64,000 nucleotides of DNA from DASZUK01 sp963844575 (GTDB taxonomy: Bacteria > Actinomycetota > Acidimicrobiia > Acidimicrobiales > RAAP-2), in assembly GCA_963844575.1 (NCBI GenBank), contig CAWJOU010000005.1:1736001-1800000 (forward strand), in the 5' to 3' direction. The translations under genes and the position numbers were made by a program. The number at the start of each line of letters is the position of its first letter. Positions within the stretch are counted from its first letter, which is position 1. Below, piece after piece: positions 8,816 through 16,957 of this stretch. The notes under the pieces are model-generated. The model searched no databases, was not told the origin of the DNA, and was given only the letters and a program-made list of their open reading frames with translations.

Positions 8816-8821
8816 TACTCT
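8816..8821 (+). promoter_or_regulatory. -10 box TACTCT for the Lrp-family gene
   Basis: TACTCT lies 7 nt before the GTG at 8829, with no ribosome site between, as expected of a leaderless transcript. The surrounding 8710-8828 stretch is the most AT-rich part of the region and is probably the shared regulatory region of the divergent operons. Confidence 0.5.
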
Positions 8822-8828
8822 TCGTAGT

Positions 8829-9281
8829 GTGAACGCCCCGGTGATGGACGAGTTGGACCACGTGATCATTGGCCTGCTGGCGGAGAACGCCCGGCGGACG
8901 ATGGGCGACATCGCGTCGCGGGCGTCGCTGTCGCCGTCGGCCGTCAAGCGGCGGATCGAGCGGCTCGAACGGACGGGAGCCATCGCCGGCTATACGGTCG
9001 TCCTCGACCACGCCAAGGCCGGCCGGCCGATCCAGGCGTTCACGGAGGTCCGGTTCGCCGGGACGGCCGACCTCGAGCAGGTCCGGGTGGCCGCGACGTC
9101 GATGCCGGATGTGCAGGCCGTCTTTACGACCGCCGGGGACCCCGACGCGCTCGTCTGGCTCCGGGCCGCCGACGTCGCCGGTCTCGGCACCGCCATCGAG
9201 CGGCTCCGCCGCAGTGGCCGGGTCACCGGGACGAAGACGCTCATCGTCCTCGACACCTGGGAGCGTTCCCGCCGCACCTGA
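8829..9281 (+). CDS. Lrp/AsnC-family transcriptional regulator
   Basis: A 150-residue protein with an N-terminal winged helix-turn-helix (residues 8-52, including SRASLSPSAVKRRIERLERT) and a C-terminal ligand-binding RAM/ACT-like domain (about 70-145). Members sense amino acids and commonly control adjacent amino-acid catabolic genes. It diverges from the 2-oxoacid:ferredoxin oxidoreductase operon, its likely target (inference). The GTG start at 8829 fits a leaderless mRNA; an ATG at 8844 is the alternative, and neither has a clear ribosome site. Confidence 0.85.
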   Translation: MNAPVMDELDHVIIGLLAENARRTMGDIASRASLSPSAVKRRIERLERTGAIAGYTVVLDHAKAGRPIQAFTEVRFAGTADLEQVRVAATSMPDVQAVFTTAGDPDALVWLRAADVAGLGTAIERLRRSGRVTGTKTLIVLDTWERSRRT

Positions 9282-9323
9282 GCGCGAGCCCGGACCTGAG
9301 CAGGAGCCGGGCCGGAGCGGGAG

Positions 9324-9815
9324 CTACGACGGTCGGTCGACGAGGGCGAGGAGGCGATCGACCAGCTCGGCCTGGGCGGTCACGAGCTTGCGGCGGGCGT
9401 CGGTGGCGGTGAACCACTCGGCCCGGTCGACTTCCGGGAAGGACTCGACCCGGCCCGAGCGCGGCGGCCACTCCATCTCGAACCGGTTGCTCCGGCCGGC
9501 GGTGGGATCGAGGTCGCCCTCGACGGCCCAGGCGACGACCCGCTTGCCGCCGGCCTGGACGACCTCGCCGAGGGCGACGCGGTCACCGGCGGGGGCCGGT
9601 TGGCCGAGCTCCTCGGCGAACTCGCGGTCGGCCGTCGCCACGAGGTCCGCCGACGCGACGGTGACGGCCGGCGGGTCGACCTCGCCCTTGGGGATCGACC
9701 AGGCGCCGTCGTCCTTCTTGGCCCAGAACGGGCCGCCGGGATGGACGAGCAGGACCTCCCGCTGCCCGCCCGGCCGGGGCCGGTGGACGAGCAGGCCGGC
9801 GCTGATCTTCGGCAT
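9324..9815 (-). CDS. NUDIX hydrolase family protein
   Basis: A 163-residue protein starting MPKISAGLLVHRP. It shows a NUDIX box in the order G-E-V ... REFAEELGQP (about residues 47-78), which binds Mg and hydrolyses a nucleoside-diphosphate-linked substrate. The leading AGLLVHRP and WSIPKGE phrases are typical of the small actinobacterial NUDIX family; the substrate is not predictable. The start at 9815 lies 16 nt after the stop of the upstream thioesterase, so the two are probably co-transcribed. The frame is open further upstream but that part is the antisense shadow of the thioesterase gene. Confidence 0.85.
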   Translation of the reverse strand: MPKISAGLLVHRPRPGGQREVLLVHPGGPFWAKKDDGAWSIPKGEVDPPAVTVASADLVATADREFAEELGQPAPAGDRVALGEVVQAGGKRVVAWAVEGDLDPTAGRSNRFEMEWPPRSGRVESFPEVDRAEWFTATDARRKLVTAQAELVDRLLALVDRPS

Positions 9816-9831
9816 CAGCGGGCCTTCGGCA

Positions 9832-10347
9832 TCAACGGATAGGGAGGACGGCCTGCGTCTGGCTGGTCCGGGCAACGAGCCGGTGGTTGGCGTCGTAGAG
9901 GAGCGTGTCGACGACGATGGTCGTCCGGCCGACGTGCAACGGTCGGGCGACGGCCTCGACGAAGCCGCCCCGGACGGCTCGTAGGAAGTTCGTCTTCGAC
10001 TCGATCGTCGTCGTGCGGTCACCGGCGGGCACGTTCAGCCGGGCGCACCACGCCGCCGCGCCGTCGGCCAGCGTCATCAGGGCGCCGCCGTGGAGGATGC
10101 CGCCGGCCGTGCACCGTTCTTCGGCCCAGCGGAGGCGGAGCCGAACCTCTTGGGGGGTGGCGAGGACGGTCTCGGCCCCGAGCCGTTCCATGAACGGCAT
10201 CACCGTCCGCAAGTACGCGGTCGCCTCCTGGTCGATGAGGCTGCCGGTCCGGTGTGTGCCGGTCGGGTGTGGGCCGATCGGGTCTGGGCCGGTCGGGTCT
10301 GGGCCGGTCGGGTCGGGGGCGGCGTCGTCGGGCGTGGGATCGGACAT
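9832..10347 (-). CDS. PaaI-type hotdog-fold thioesterase
   Basis: A 171-residue protein of the PaaI/YbdB-like acyl-CoA thioesterase group. The hotdog domain runs from about residue 45; the motif CTAGGILHGGALMTLAD has the HGG characteristic of the family, followed by TTTIESKTNFLRAV and a closing AVLPIR. The first 40 residues are an odd Pro/Thr/Gly/Asp run (DPTGPDPTGPD and similar) encoded by imperfect 15-bp repeats at about 10248-10320, probably disordered. The start is the ATG at 10347 with GAGG upstream. It lies between rhodanese and NUDIX genes in a likely operon. Confidence 0.85.
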   Translation of the reverse strand: MSDPTPDDAAPDPTGPDPTGPDPIGPHPTGTHRTGSLIDQEATAYLRTVMPFMERLGAETVLATPQEVRLRLRWAEERCTAGGILHGGALMTLADGAAAWCARLNVPAGDRTTTIESKTNFLRAVRGGFVEAVARPLHVGRTTIVVDTLLYDANHRLVARTSQTQAVLPIR

Positions 10348-10369
10348 CGGAGCCTCGGTCGCTCCGCCG

Positions 10370-10675
10370 TCAGTCGGTCGGCTCGGTCGCCACCCAGGCG
10401 ACCGCCCCACCAGCCAGGTTCTCGGCCGGCCAGCCCCCCGTGGCCAGCGCGTCGGCGGCCGACGCGGACCGGACGCCGGAGTGGCAGACGACGACGATCG
10501 GCCGGTCGGTCGGGAGCTCGCCGGCCCGGCCGCCGAGCTCGCCGAGGGGGATGTTGACCGCCCCCGGGAACGCCCAGTCGGCGACCTCTTCGGGTTCGCG
10601 GACGTCGAGGACGAAGACGCCCTCGCCGGCCCGGAGCCGGTCCCGCAGCTCGTTCGGTTGTACGTCGGCGGCCAT
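10370..10675 (-). CDS. Single-domain rhodanese-like protein
   Basis: A 101-residue rhodanese fold. FVLDVREPEEVADWAFPGAVNIP at 21-43 is the usual CH2A region, and the loop VVVCHSGVRSA carries the catalytic Cys at 64. Such single-domain proteins transfer sulfane sulfur, but the physiological donor and acceptor are unknown. It ends 22 bp before the thioesterase start in the same orientation. Confidence 0.88.
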   Translation of the reverse strand: MAADVQPNELRDRLRAGEGVFVLDVREPEEVADWAFPGAVNIPLGELGGRAGELPTDRPIVVVCHSGVRSASAADALATGGWPAENLAGGAVAWVATEPTD

Positions 10676-10772
10676 CGGCGCTCCTCCGGTCGGCTGGTCC
10701 GGCGACGACCGGCGTCGGCCGGTCGTCCAGGTCCAGTCTGCCCGTCGACGCCGCCGTCGCGCCGTCGGACCG

Positions 10773-13700
10773 TTACCCGTCTCGACCGCCCGGCCGCTGG
10801 CCGGAGGTGGCGTCGGGGACCGGACGCTTCCGCCGGCGGGCGACCAGCAGGAGGACGCCGCCGGAGAGAAGGAAGGCGCCGCCGAGCGCGGCCTGCCACG
10901 CCTCCGGGCCGCCGGTATAGGGGAGGGACGGCAGGGCCGGTGCGGGGACCGGCGTTTCGGGCAGGGCCATGGTGGCGGCGGCCGGCGTCGTGGTCGTCGA
11001 GATGACGGCCGTGCAGTGCCACGACGGATCGGGTTGGTACCCGGCCGGCACCGACACCTCGTGCAGGCACCACGAGTACCCGGCCGGCACCGACCAGCTG
11101 GCGTCGCCCTGCCCGTCGGTGGTGGCGAGGCCGACGTACCAGTCGCCCGTCGGCACCGGGTCGCCGTCGGGGTCGGCCGGCGCCGACCACCCCGGTGGTA
11201 GGGGGCCCTGGCCGGCCAGCTCGTAAGTGGCGCCGGGCACGGCCGTGCCGGGGTCGAGCGAGTTGAACTTGTGGGCGAAGACCTCGACCAGGGCCAGGGT
11301 TTCGGGCAGGGCCACCGTCCCGGTCGAGGTCGCGGTGTCCGTGGTGATCCGGGCGGTGCAGTGGAGGGCGGGATCGAGGGAGTAGTCGACCGGCGCCGTC
11401 ACCTCGTGGAAGCACCACGAGTAGCCCGACGGCACGGTGAACGAGAGGTCGCCGGTGCTCGACGTGGTCCCGCGGGCCCACCAGGTGTCGCCGGGCTCGG
11501 TGGCTGCTCCTGTTGGCGCCGCCGACGGCGCACCAGACGGCGCACCGTGGCCGACGACGTAGAGGTCGTAGACCGCGCCAGGGATGCCGGTTGTCGGCAT
11601 GGCGGAGTTGAACTTGTGGGCGGCGACGGTGGCCTGGGCTTCGGCGTCGGTCACCGTGACGGTGGTCACCGGGGCCGGCGTCGCCGTCGTGCCCGCCAGG
11701 ACGGTGGTGCAGTGCTCGGTCGAGTCGAGCCCGTAGTTGGCGGGTGCCCGAGTCTCGACGACGCAGTAGGCGTAGCCGGGGAGCTGGAGGGGGAACGTTG
11801 CCATGCCGCCGGCGTCGGTGATGGCCTGGGCTACCCAGGTCTGCCCGGGCTCGCTGGGAACGCCGGCCGGTGGGGTCGGCGCGTTCGGGCCGGTGCCGCC
11901 GTCCTGCCGATAGAGCGAGAAGACGGCGTCGGGCAGCGTCGCTGTCAGGTCGGCGGCGTCGACCTTCTTGACGGCAATGGCCACGAACTCGCCGGCGTCG
12001 GTGACGGTGATCGGTTGCGCGCCTTGCGCGTTGTCGGCGACGAAGCAGCCGGTGGCCGTGGCCGCCAGCCCCGGCGGCGCGGTGACCTCCGACCAGCAGT
12101 AGGGCTGGCCCGAGATCAGGACGGTCGTGGTGGTGCAGTTGCCGTGGATGTCGGTCGTGCAGGTCGCCACCGGTGTCCCGCCGAAGGTGGTGCCGGCGGT
12201 GACGTCGATGACCGCGCCGGCCAGCACGAGCTGTGTCGGGTTGACCGAGCCGGTGGCCACCTTGGTGAACGAGGCCGGGACGAGCAACGCGTCGGTGAAG
12301 GCGGCGGTGGCGGAGACGGCCGGGTCGACCGTGACGTGATCGGTCGGCGGTGGTGTCGGCCGGTAGTACCCCGTCGGGGCCGCCGTCTCGACCACCTCGT
12401 AGTTGCCGGGCAGGAAGCCGGTGCCGTCGTTCGGCACCGGGGAGCAGGTGCCCGAGGCGTCGGTCGTGCACGACCCGAGATCCACGCTGTATGTGCCTGA
12501 TCCGGTCGGGTCGTAGCGGACGTCGAAGGTCGCACCCGGCAGAGCGGCCGCCGTCGCCGCGTCGGTCTTGGAGACGACGAGGGTGCCCGGTTGGACGGCG
12601 TCGGCCGCCGCGGTCGTGGTGGTGGCGTGACCGGCCACTACAGCCACTGTGAACGGCGTGACCGCGCTGTAGCCGGGAGGGACGGTCGTCTCGACGAGGT
12701 GGTAGGTACCGGGCACCAGCCCGGTGAGCGTGTTGGTGGACCCGGTGGCCCCGACCGTCAGTGTTCCGACCACCGCCGACGATGGCGTCGGCCCGGTCAC
12801 CGTGAAGACGGCGCCGGCGATGCCCCAGTAGGCGGTGTCGTTGCCGGTCTTGGTCAGCGACAGGCTGCCGAGGAACGGGTCGGCGAAGGTGACGCTGGCC
12901 ACCGCGGCGGAGCCGGGGGCGAGGAAGACCGTCTGGACGGTGGTCGCCGGATCGAGCCAGTAGCCCGGCGGTGGCGTCGTCTCGGTGACCTGGTACCAGC
13001 CGGGCAGCCAGCCGCCGGCCGTGTTCTGCGTCGGCGGCTGGCAGGTGCCCGCACCCGACGTCGTGCAGCTCCCGAGGTCCTGGTCGTAGACGCCGTCGTC
13101 GGCGCGGTCGTACCTGAAGTCGAAGACGGCGCCGGCCGCCGGATCGCCGGTTGTGGCGTCGACCTTGGCCGCGCCGAGCGCGGCGGGGACCGCCAGCTCG
13201 GTGCTCGGTCCGCTGAAACTGGCCAGCGTTGTGGTGTGCGGATGGATGGTGACCACGATCGGTGGCGCGAGCTGGTAGCCGGGGGGCGCGGCCACTTCCA
13301 CCACCGCGTACTGGGTGCCTGTTGTCGTCGCGGTCAGTGTGACCGATGGCCCGGCGTTGCCGGCACCGTTGGTGACGAGGGTGTCGAGCACGTTTCCGAA
13401 ACCGTCCCGGATCTGGAAGACCGCGCCACCCGGGCCGTAGTAGGCCGGGTCGTTCACCGCCTTGGCGATCGAGATCGTGCCGGTCAGCACTGTCGCCGAC
13501 GACGTCACGCCGCCAAAGCCGGTACCGAGCACCTCGCTCGCTCCCGACACCATCATGAGCTGCCCGCCCGAACCGCCGGGCGCGCCGTAGGCCGGCGGCG
13601 CGGTGCCGGGCGCGTCGCCGACCACGTTCATGCCCTGGGCCGAGAAGAGGCCGCCGGGCGGCACGCCGCTGATGTTCCAGACGAAGCTGAGCTGTCCGGC

Positions 13701-14417
13701 CGCGTTGGTTGTGCCGGCCAGCCACCCGAAGTTGCTGATCTGGTTGGCGCCCGGTCCGCCGGTCGGCGGCGGGGTGATCTGTAGGCCGCTGACCCCGGCC
13801 CCGGTGGCGCTGCGCACAATGACGGTGCCCGAGTAGTTGCGGTTCGTGGTGAAGGCCGACCCCGAGGACGGCGTCATTGTCAGGCTGACGGTCCAGGGCC
13901 CGGCGTAGGTGGTGATCCAGGCGGTGACCGCCGCCACGAGGGCCGCCGGGGCGCGGCTGCCCGGTGGCGTTGTCCCGCCGGCCGACGTGTAGGCGATCTG
14001 GGCGATGGCGGCGACGGTTGTGTCGACCGAGTAGCCACCCCAGCCGGTGCCCTGATAGCGCTCGGCGAAGTAGGCCAGCGCGGCCATCTGGCCGTCGCTG
14101 AAGACGCCACTGCCGGGATAGGCGACCGGGCTCCACGGCGTGGTCGGCAGCTCGGCGGGGGAGGCCGACCCGGGAAAGATGCAGTAGGCATAGCCGGGCA
14201 CGCCTGTCAACACGTAGGCGCCGCCCCAGTGCTGTGTCGGGGCCTGCGGGCCGGTCCCCGGGCCGTAACCGTTGTCGGCGGCGGCCGGCAGGGCCGGGGT
14301 CACGATCTCGCCGACGCCGACCGCGGTGGTGACCGTTCCGAGGACGACGAGGATGGCGCCGAACGCGGCGAACCGCCGTCGGGCTGCGGATCGTCGGCGT
14401 GCTGTCGTCTCGTGCAT
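10773..14417 (-). CDS. LPxTG-anchored surface adhesin: thioester-like head plus eight SpaA-like modules
   Basis: A 1214-residue wall-anchored protein. Residues 1-48 form a Tat-like or Sec leader (RRRSAARRRF, then hydrophobic, ending PAAAD). Residues 60-145 resemble a thioester domain: Cys79 in GYAYCIFPG and Gln140 in AAIAQIAYTS fit the Cys and Gln that form the internal thioester in TED/TQXA adhesins. An Ig-like region follows. From about residue 300 there are eight prealbumin/SpaA-like modules, each opening with a Lys in KxxD/KxFN and closing with an E-x-x-x-PPGY-type motif, as in domains with isopeptide bonds. LPYTG at 1165-1169, a hydrophobic helix and ARRRKR form the sorting signal. No sortase is encoded in the window. 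Confidence 0.9.
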   Translation of the reverse strand: MHETTARRRSAARRRFAAFGAILVVLGTVTTAVGVGEIVTPALPAAADNGYGPGTGPQAPTQHWGGAYVLTGVPGYAYCIFPGSASPAELPTTPWSPVAYPGSGVFSDGQMAALAYFAERYQGTGWGGYSVDTTVAAIAQIAYTSAGGTTPPGSRAPAALVAAVTAWITTYAGPWTVSLTMTPSSGSAFTTNRNYSGTVIVRSATGAGVSGLQITPPPTGGPGANQISNFGWLAGTTNAAGQLSFVWNISGVPPGGLFSAQGMNVVGDAPGTAPPAYGAPGGSGGQLMMVSGASEVLGTGFGGVTSSATVLTGTISIAKAVNDPAYYGPGGAVFQIRDGFGNVLDTLVTNGAGNAGPSVTLTATTTGTQYAVVEVAAPPGYQLAPPIVVTIHPHTTTLASFSGPSTELAVPAALGAAKVDATTGDPAAGAVFDFRYDRADDGVYDQDLGSCTTSGAGTCQPPTQNTAGGWLPGWYQVTETTPPPGYWLDPATTVQTVFLAPGSAAVASVTFADPFLGSLSLTKTGNDTAYWGIAGAVFTVTGPTPSSAVVGTLTVGATGSTNTLTGLVPGTYHLVETTVPPGYSAVTPFTVAVVAGHATTTTAAADAVQPGTLVVSKTDAATAAALPGATFDVRYDPTGSGTYSVDLGSCTTDASGTCSPVPNDGTGFLPGNYEVVETAAPTGYYRPTPPPTDHVTVDPAVSATAAFTDALLVPASFTKVATGSVNPTQLVLAGAVIDVTAGTTFGGTPVATCTTDIHGNCTTTTVLISGQPYCWSEVTAPPGLAATATGCFVADNAQGAQPITVTDAGEFVAIAVKKVDAADLTATLPDAVFSLYRQDGGTGPNAPTPPAGVPSEPGQTWVAQAITDAGGMATFPLQLPGYAYCVVETRAPANYGLDSTEHCTTVLAGTTATPAPVTTVTVTDAEAQATVAAHKFNSAMPTTGIPGAVYDLYVVGHGAPSGAPSAAPTGAATEPGDTWWARGTTSSTGDLSFTVPSGYSWCFHEVTAPVDYSLDPALHCTARITTDTATSTGTVALPETLALVEVFAHKFNSLDPGTAVPGATYELAGQGPLPPGWSAPADPDGDPVPTGDWYVGLATTDGQGDASWSVPAGYSWCLHEVSVPAGYQPDPSWHCTAVISTTTTPAAATMALPETPVPAPALPSLPYTGGPEAWQAALGGAFLLSGGVLLLVARRRKRPVPDATSGQRPGGRDG

Positions 14418-14543
14418 GGTTGGTCCGGGCCCTCCGCTCGCTCCCGGACACGACTACGGCGCCGTCCTCCCACCGGGGTTCCTCCCACACGTCCCACCCG
14501 CCAAGTCCGCTGGTGAAGACCGGGTGGCCGGCGGACCGGCCGG

Positions 14544-14549
14544 TACGCT
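14544..14549 (+). promoter_or_regulatory. -10 box TACGCT for the PH/SHOCT gene
   Basis: TACGCT lies exactly 7 nt before the GTG at 14557, with no Shine-Dalgarno sequence between, as in other leaderless starts in this window. Confidence 0.45.
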
Positions 14550-14556
14550 GTGCGAG

Positions 14557-15339
14557 GTGCCGATATCGAGCCGACTCCTGGACGATGGCGAGGAGGTCGT
14601 CGTCGACCTCCGGCCCCACTGGGTCTTCCTGCTCGGTCCGGCCGTGCTCACGGTGGTGGCGTTGGCCGTCGCCGTCGCGGTGGTCGTTCGCTTCCCGAAG
14701 GCGCCGGTGGCGGTGGCCGGGGTGCTGGCGGTCATGGTGGCGATCCCGGTGATCTGGCTGGCCGGCCGGATCGTCCGGTGGCTGGGGATCAGCCTGGTGG
14801 TGACGACGAACCGGTTGATCTACCGGCGCGGGGTCTTCGGCCGCGACCTCGTCCAGCTCCGCCTGCAGCGGATCGCCGAGGTGCACTGCACGCAGACGTT
14901 CGTCGAACGGCTGATCGGTTCCGGCCGGCTGGTCGTCGAGCTCGTCGGCGACGATCCGATGGCCATCGAAGACGTCCGCCGCCCGCGGACGTTGCAGCGC
15001 GTCATCGCCCGGGAGCTGGACGAGGCGAGCCGCGGCCGCGCCCAGGAGGCCGGTTGGCCGGGGTTCGGCGGCCCGTCGCCGGCCGCCGGCGTGCCGGCCC
15101 AGCCGATCAGCGTCCCGCGGCCGTTCGCGATGGACGACACGCCGCCCCACGGGATGCCGCTGCCGGCCGCGCCGACGCTGCCGAGCGCGCCGGCGGTCGG
15201 GGTCGCCCAGCCGGCGGCCCTGGGGGGCGCGTACTCCGTCCCGGATCAGCTCATCGCGCTGGACGACCTGCGTCGGCGCGGCATCATCTCCGACGGCGAA
15301 TTCGAGGCCAAGAAGGCGGAGCTGCTGAGCCGGTTGTGA
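14557..15339 (+). CDS. Membrane protein with bacterial PH domain and SHOCT motif
   Basis: A 260-residue protein starting at GTG 14557. Two membrane helices at about residues 20-40 and 45-65 (VFLLGPAVLTVVALAVAVAV and VAVAGVLAVMVAIPVIWLAG) are followed by a PH-like domain typical of the YdbT/YdbS type (VVTTNRLIYRRGVFGRDLVQ). Then comes a Pro/Ala-rich linker, and at the C-terminus a SHOCT motif (IALDDLRRRGIISDGEFEAKK). The role is unknown; SHOCT motifs are small oligomerisation or membrane-associated segments. The frame is open upstream but that part is antisense to the adhesin gene. Confidence 0.82.
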   Translation: MPISSRLLDDGEEVVVDLRPHWVFLLGPAVLTVVALAVAVAVVVRFPKAPVAVAGVLAVMVAIPVIWLAGRIVRWLGISLVVTTNRLIYRRGVFGRDLVQLRLQRIAEVHCTQTFVERLIGSGRLVVELVGDDPMAIEDVRRPRTLQRVIARELDEASRGRAQEAGWPGFGGPSPAAGVPAQPISVPRPFAMDDTPPHGMPLPAAPTLPSAPAVGVAQPAALGGAYSVPDQLIALDDLRRRGIISDGEFEAKKAELLSRL

Positions 15340-15367
15340 ACCGGGCCGTCGGACCGGCGACGGCGAG

Positions 15368-15373
15368 TACCGT
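15368..15373 (+). promoter_or_regulatory. -10 box TACCGT for the zinc-ribbon gene
   Basis: TACCGT is 7 nt upstream of the GTG at 15381, without a ribosome site. It suggests that the small protein and the coupled thioredoxin-like gene are also transcribed separately from the PH/SHOCT gene. Confidence 0.45.
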
Positions 15374-15380
15374 GTTCCCC

Positions 15381-15629
15381 GTGGCTTCCATGATCCGGTA
15401 CCGCTGCACGGCGTGCGGCAACCTGACCCGCTTCGATGTGACGACGACTCGCACGACGAAGGCCTTCAACCACTACACCGTGGGCGGCGAGCTCGAGGTG
15501 GAGGACGAGACCGTGCTCGCCGAGTCGGTGGACGAGGTGTCGTGCCGGTGGTGCGGGCACGGCCGGGCCGTCGAGGCACTGGCCGAGACAGCCGGCGAGG
15601 ACGTCGGGCAACCATCGTCGGTGACGTGA
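15381..15629 (+). CDS. Small zinc-ribbon-like protein, 82 aa
   Basis: An 82-residue protein with two Cys pairs, CTACGNLTRFD at residues 9-19 and CRWCGHGRAVE near 55-65. This spacing fits a zinc ribbon. The family is not recognised beyond that. It starts at GTG 15381, and its stop codon overlaps the GTG of the next gene (GTGA at 15626-15629), so the two should be translationally coupled. A role in nucleic-acid or protein binding is only a guess from the ribbon. Confidence 0.65.
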   Translation: MASMIRYRCTACGNLTRFDVTTTRTTKAFNHYTVGGELEVEDETVLAESVDEVSCRWCGHGRAVEALAETAGEDVGQPSSVT

Positions 15630-16177
15630 CGCCGGCCGGGCGCCGCCCGGAAGGAGTTGCCGACCCGGTTCACCGGCCACCGGCGCCGGTGCTCGACGGC
15701 CTGGTCCCGATCCCGACGTACCGCGACCGACCGGCCACGCCGGCGTCCGACCTCGCCGGCGTCGATCTCGACGGCCGAGCCGTCGACGTCCGGGTGCTCG
15801 GCACCGGCCGCTGGACGCTGCTCGTCTTCCTCTCCAGCCACTGCGACGGGTGCCGGCCACTGTGGGACGCGCTGGCCGACCCGACCGGGTCCGGCCTGGC
15901 CACCGACGAACGGGTCGTCGCGATCACCCACGGGCCCGACGGCGAGGACGTCGCCGCGCTCCGTGCCCTCGCGCCGGCCAGGACCACCGGGGGCGAGGCG
16001 TCACCAGCGGTGGTCATGGCCACGGCCGCCTGGTCGGCCTACCGCGTCCAGGGGCCGCCGTTCTTCGTCCTCGTCGACGGGGGTGGCGGCCGGGTCGTCA
16101 CCGAGGGCGTGGCGTGGGGGGTCTCGCAGATCGCCGAGCACGTCTGCTTGGCGCGCCGGACGTACGCCGCCGACTGA
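15626..16177 (+). CDS. Thioredoxin-fold protein with CDGC motif
   Basis: A 183-residue protein starting at GTG 15626, overlapping the preceding stop by 4 nt. It has a TlpA/MauD-like layout: SDLAGVDLDGRAVDVRVLG, then WTLLVFLSSHCDGCRPLWD with a CxxC redox pair in the expected place, and PPFFVLVDGGGGRVV as the following strand and loop. No signal peptide is obvious, so it may be cytosolic, unlike most TlpA proteins. Likely a thiol:disulfide or peroxide-linked redox protein; the partner is not known. Confidence 0.65.
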   Translation: MTPAGRRPEGVADPVHRPPAPVLDGLVPIPTYRDRPATPASDLAGVDLDGRAVDVRVLGTGRWTLLVFLSSHCDGCRPLWDALADPTGSGLATDERVVAITHGPDGEDVAALRALAPARTTGGEASPAVVMATAAWSAYRVQGPPFFVLVDGGGGRVVTEGVAWGVSQIAEHVCLARRTYAAD

Positions 16178-16231
16178 CCGGGACCCAGAACCGGTCGGCC
16201 AGCCGGAGCCAGAAGGAGAGAGGAGCGGACG

Positions 16232-16639
16232 ATGGACACCGAGCTGTTCGCCGTCGAGACCGGCGCTCGCCGGGTCACCGACCTGACGCCGATCGTCGCC
16301 TCGTTCTGCGACGGTCGGGGCGACGGCCTCTGCCACGTCTTCGCTCCGCACGCCACCGCCGGCCTCGCCCTGATGGAGCTCGGGTCGGGGTCGGAGCGTG
16401 ACCTCGACGAGCTGCTCGACCGGCTCTTGCCGCGCGACGACCGTTACCGGCATCGGCACGGCTCGCCGGGCCACGGCGCCGACCACTTGCTGCCCGTCCT
16501 CGTCAGCCCGTCGCTGAGCCTCCCGGTGGCTGGCGGACGGCCGTTGCTCGGTACCTGGCAGTCCGTCGTGCTCGTCGATCCCAACGCCGACAACCCGCGC
16601 CGGCACGTTCGCTGTTCGTGGATCCCCGCGTCCGAGTGA
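16232..16639 (+). CDS. YjbQ/UPF0047 family protein
   Basis: A 135-residue member of the UPF0047 (YjbQ) family, some of which have weak thiamine-phosphate synthase activity; the true function is unsettled. Diagnostic phrases are APHATAGLALME, RHGSPGHGADHLLP, LGTWQSVVLVDPNADNPRR. Length is close to the usual 130-140 residues. AGAGAGGAGC lies 6 to 8 nt before the ATG at 16232. Confidence 0.9.
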   Translation: MDTELFAVETGARRVTDLTPIVASFCDGRGDGLCHVFAPHATAGLALMELGSGSERDLDELLDRLLPRDDRYRHRHGSPGHGADHLLPVLVSPSLSLPVAGGRPLLGTWQSVVLVDPNADNPRRHVRCSWIPASE

Positions 16640-16705
16640 TACACCCTCCCGTCATGCTGTCCCCGACAGAAGGAACGAGACGACCCCACCGGGGAGGGGA
16701 CCACC

Positions 16706-16909
16706 ATGACCACCGCCACGCTCACCATCGACTGCGACGCCTGCAGCTTGCAGCGGACCGACGCCTGCAACGACTGCGTCGTCAGCTTCCTCTTGGAGCG
16801 CGAACCCGATGACGCGGTCGTCATCGACGCCGACGAGGCCCGGGCCATGCGGATGCTGGAGCGGGCCGGGCTGCTGCCGAGCCTTCGCTTCGAGGACCGC
16901 GCCGGCTGA
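16706..16909 (+). CDS. Small cysteine-rich hypothetical protein, 67 aa
   Basis: A 67-residue protein with CDACSLQRTDACNDC at residues 10-24, four Cys in two CxxC pairs that could bind a metal, followed by an acidic tail. A good ribosome site (GGGGAGGGGACC) precedes the ATG at 16706. I do not recognise a named family. It lies between the UPF0047 gene and the PimB-like gene in the same orientation, 48 bp before the latter. Confidence 0.72.
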   Translation: MTTATLTIDCDACSLQRTDACNDCVVSFLLEREPDDAVVIDADEARAMRMLERAGLLPSLRFEDRAG

Positions 16910-16957
16910 GCTCCCGGACGGGCCGACTGAGCTTCCGGACGGGCCGGTGAGCTCCCG

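Noticed and set aside
4697..8983. N-terminal extension of the oxidoreductase to 8983
   Set aside because: The 210 extra residues show no family similarity, run through a TGA-terminated dehydrogenase remnant in another frame, and a strong GAGGAG site sits before the GTG at 8353.
9832..15150. A 1772-residue open frame on the minus strand
   Set aside because: Only its last 171 codons, from 10347, are a real gene (thioesterase). The rest is an out-of-frame shadow of the adhesin and antisense to the PH/SHOCT gene.
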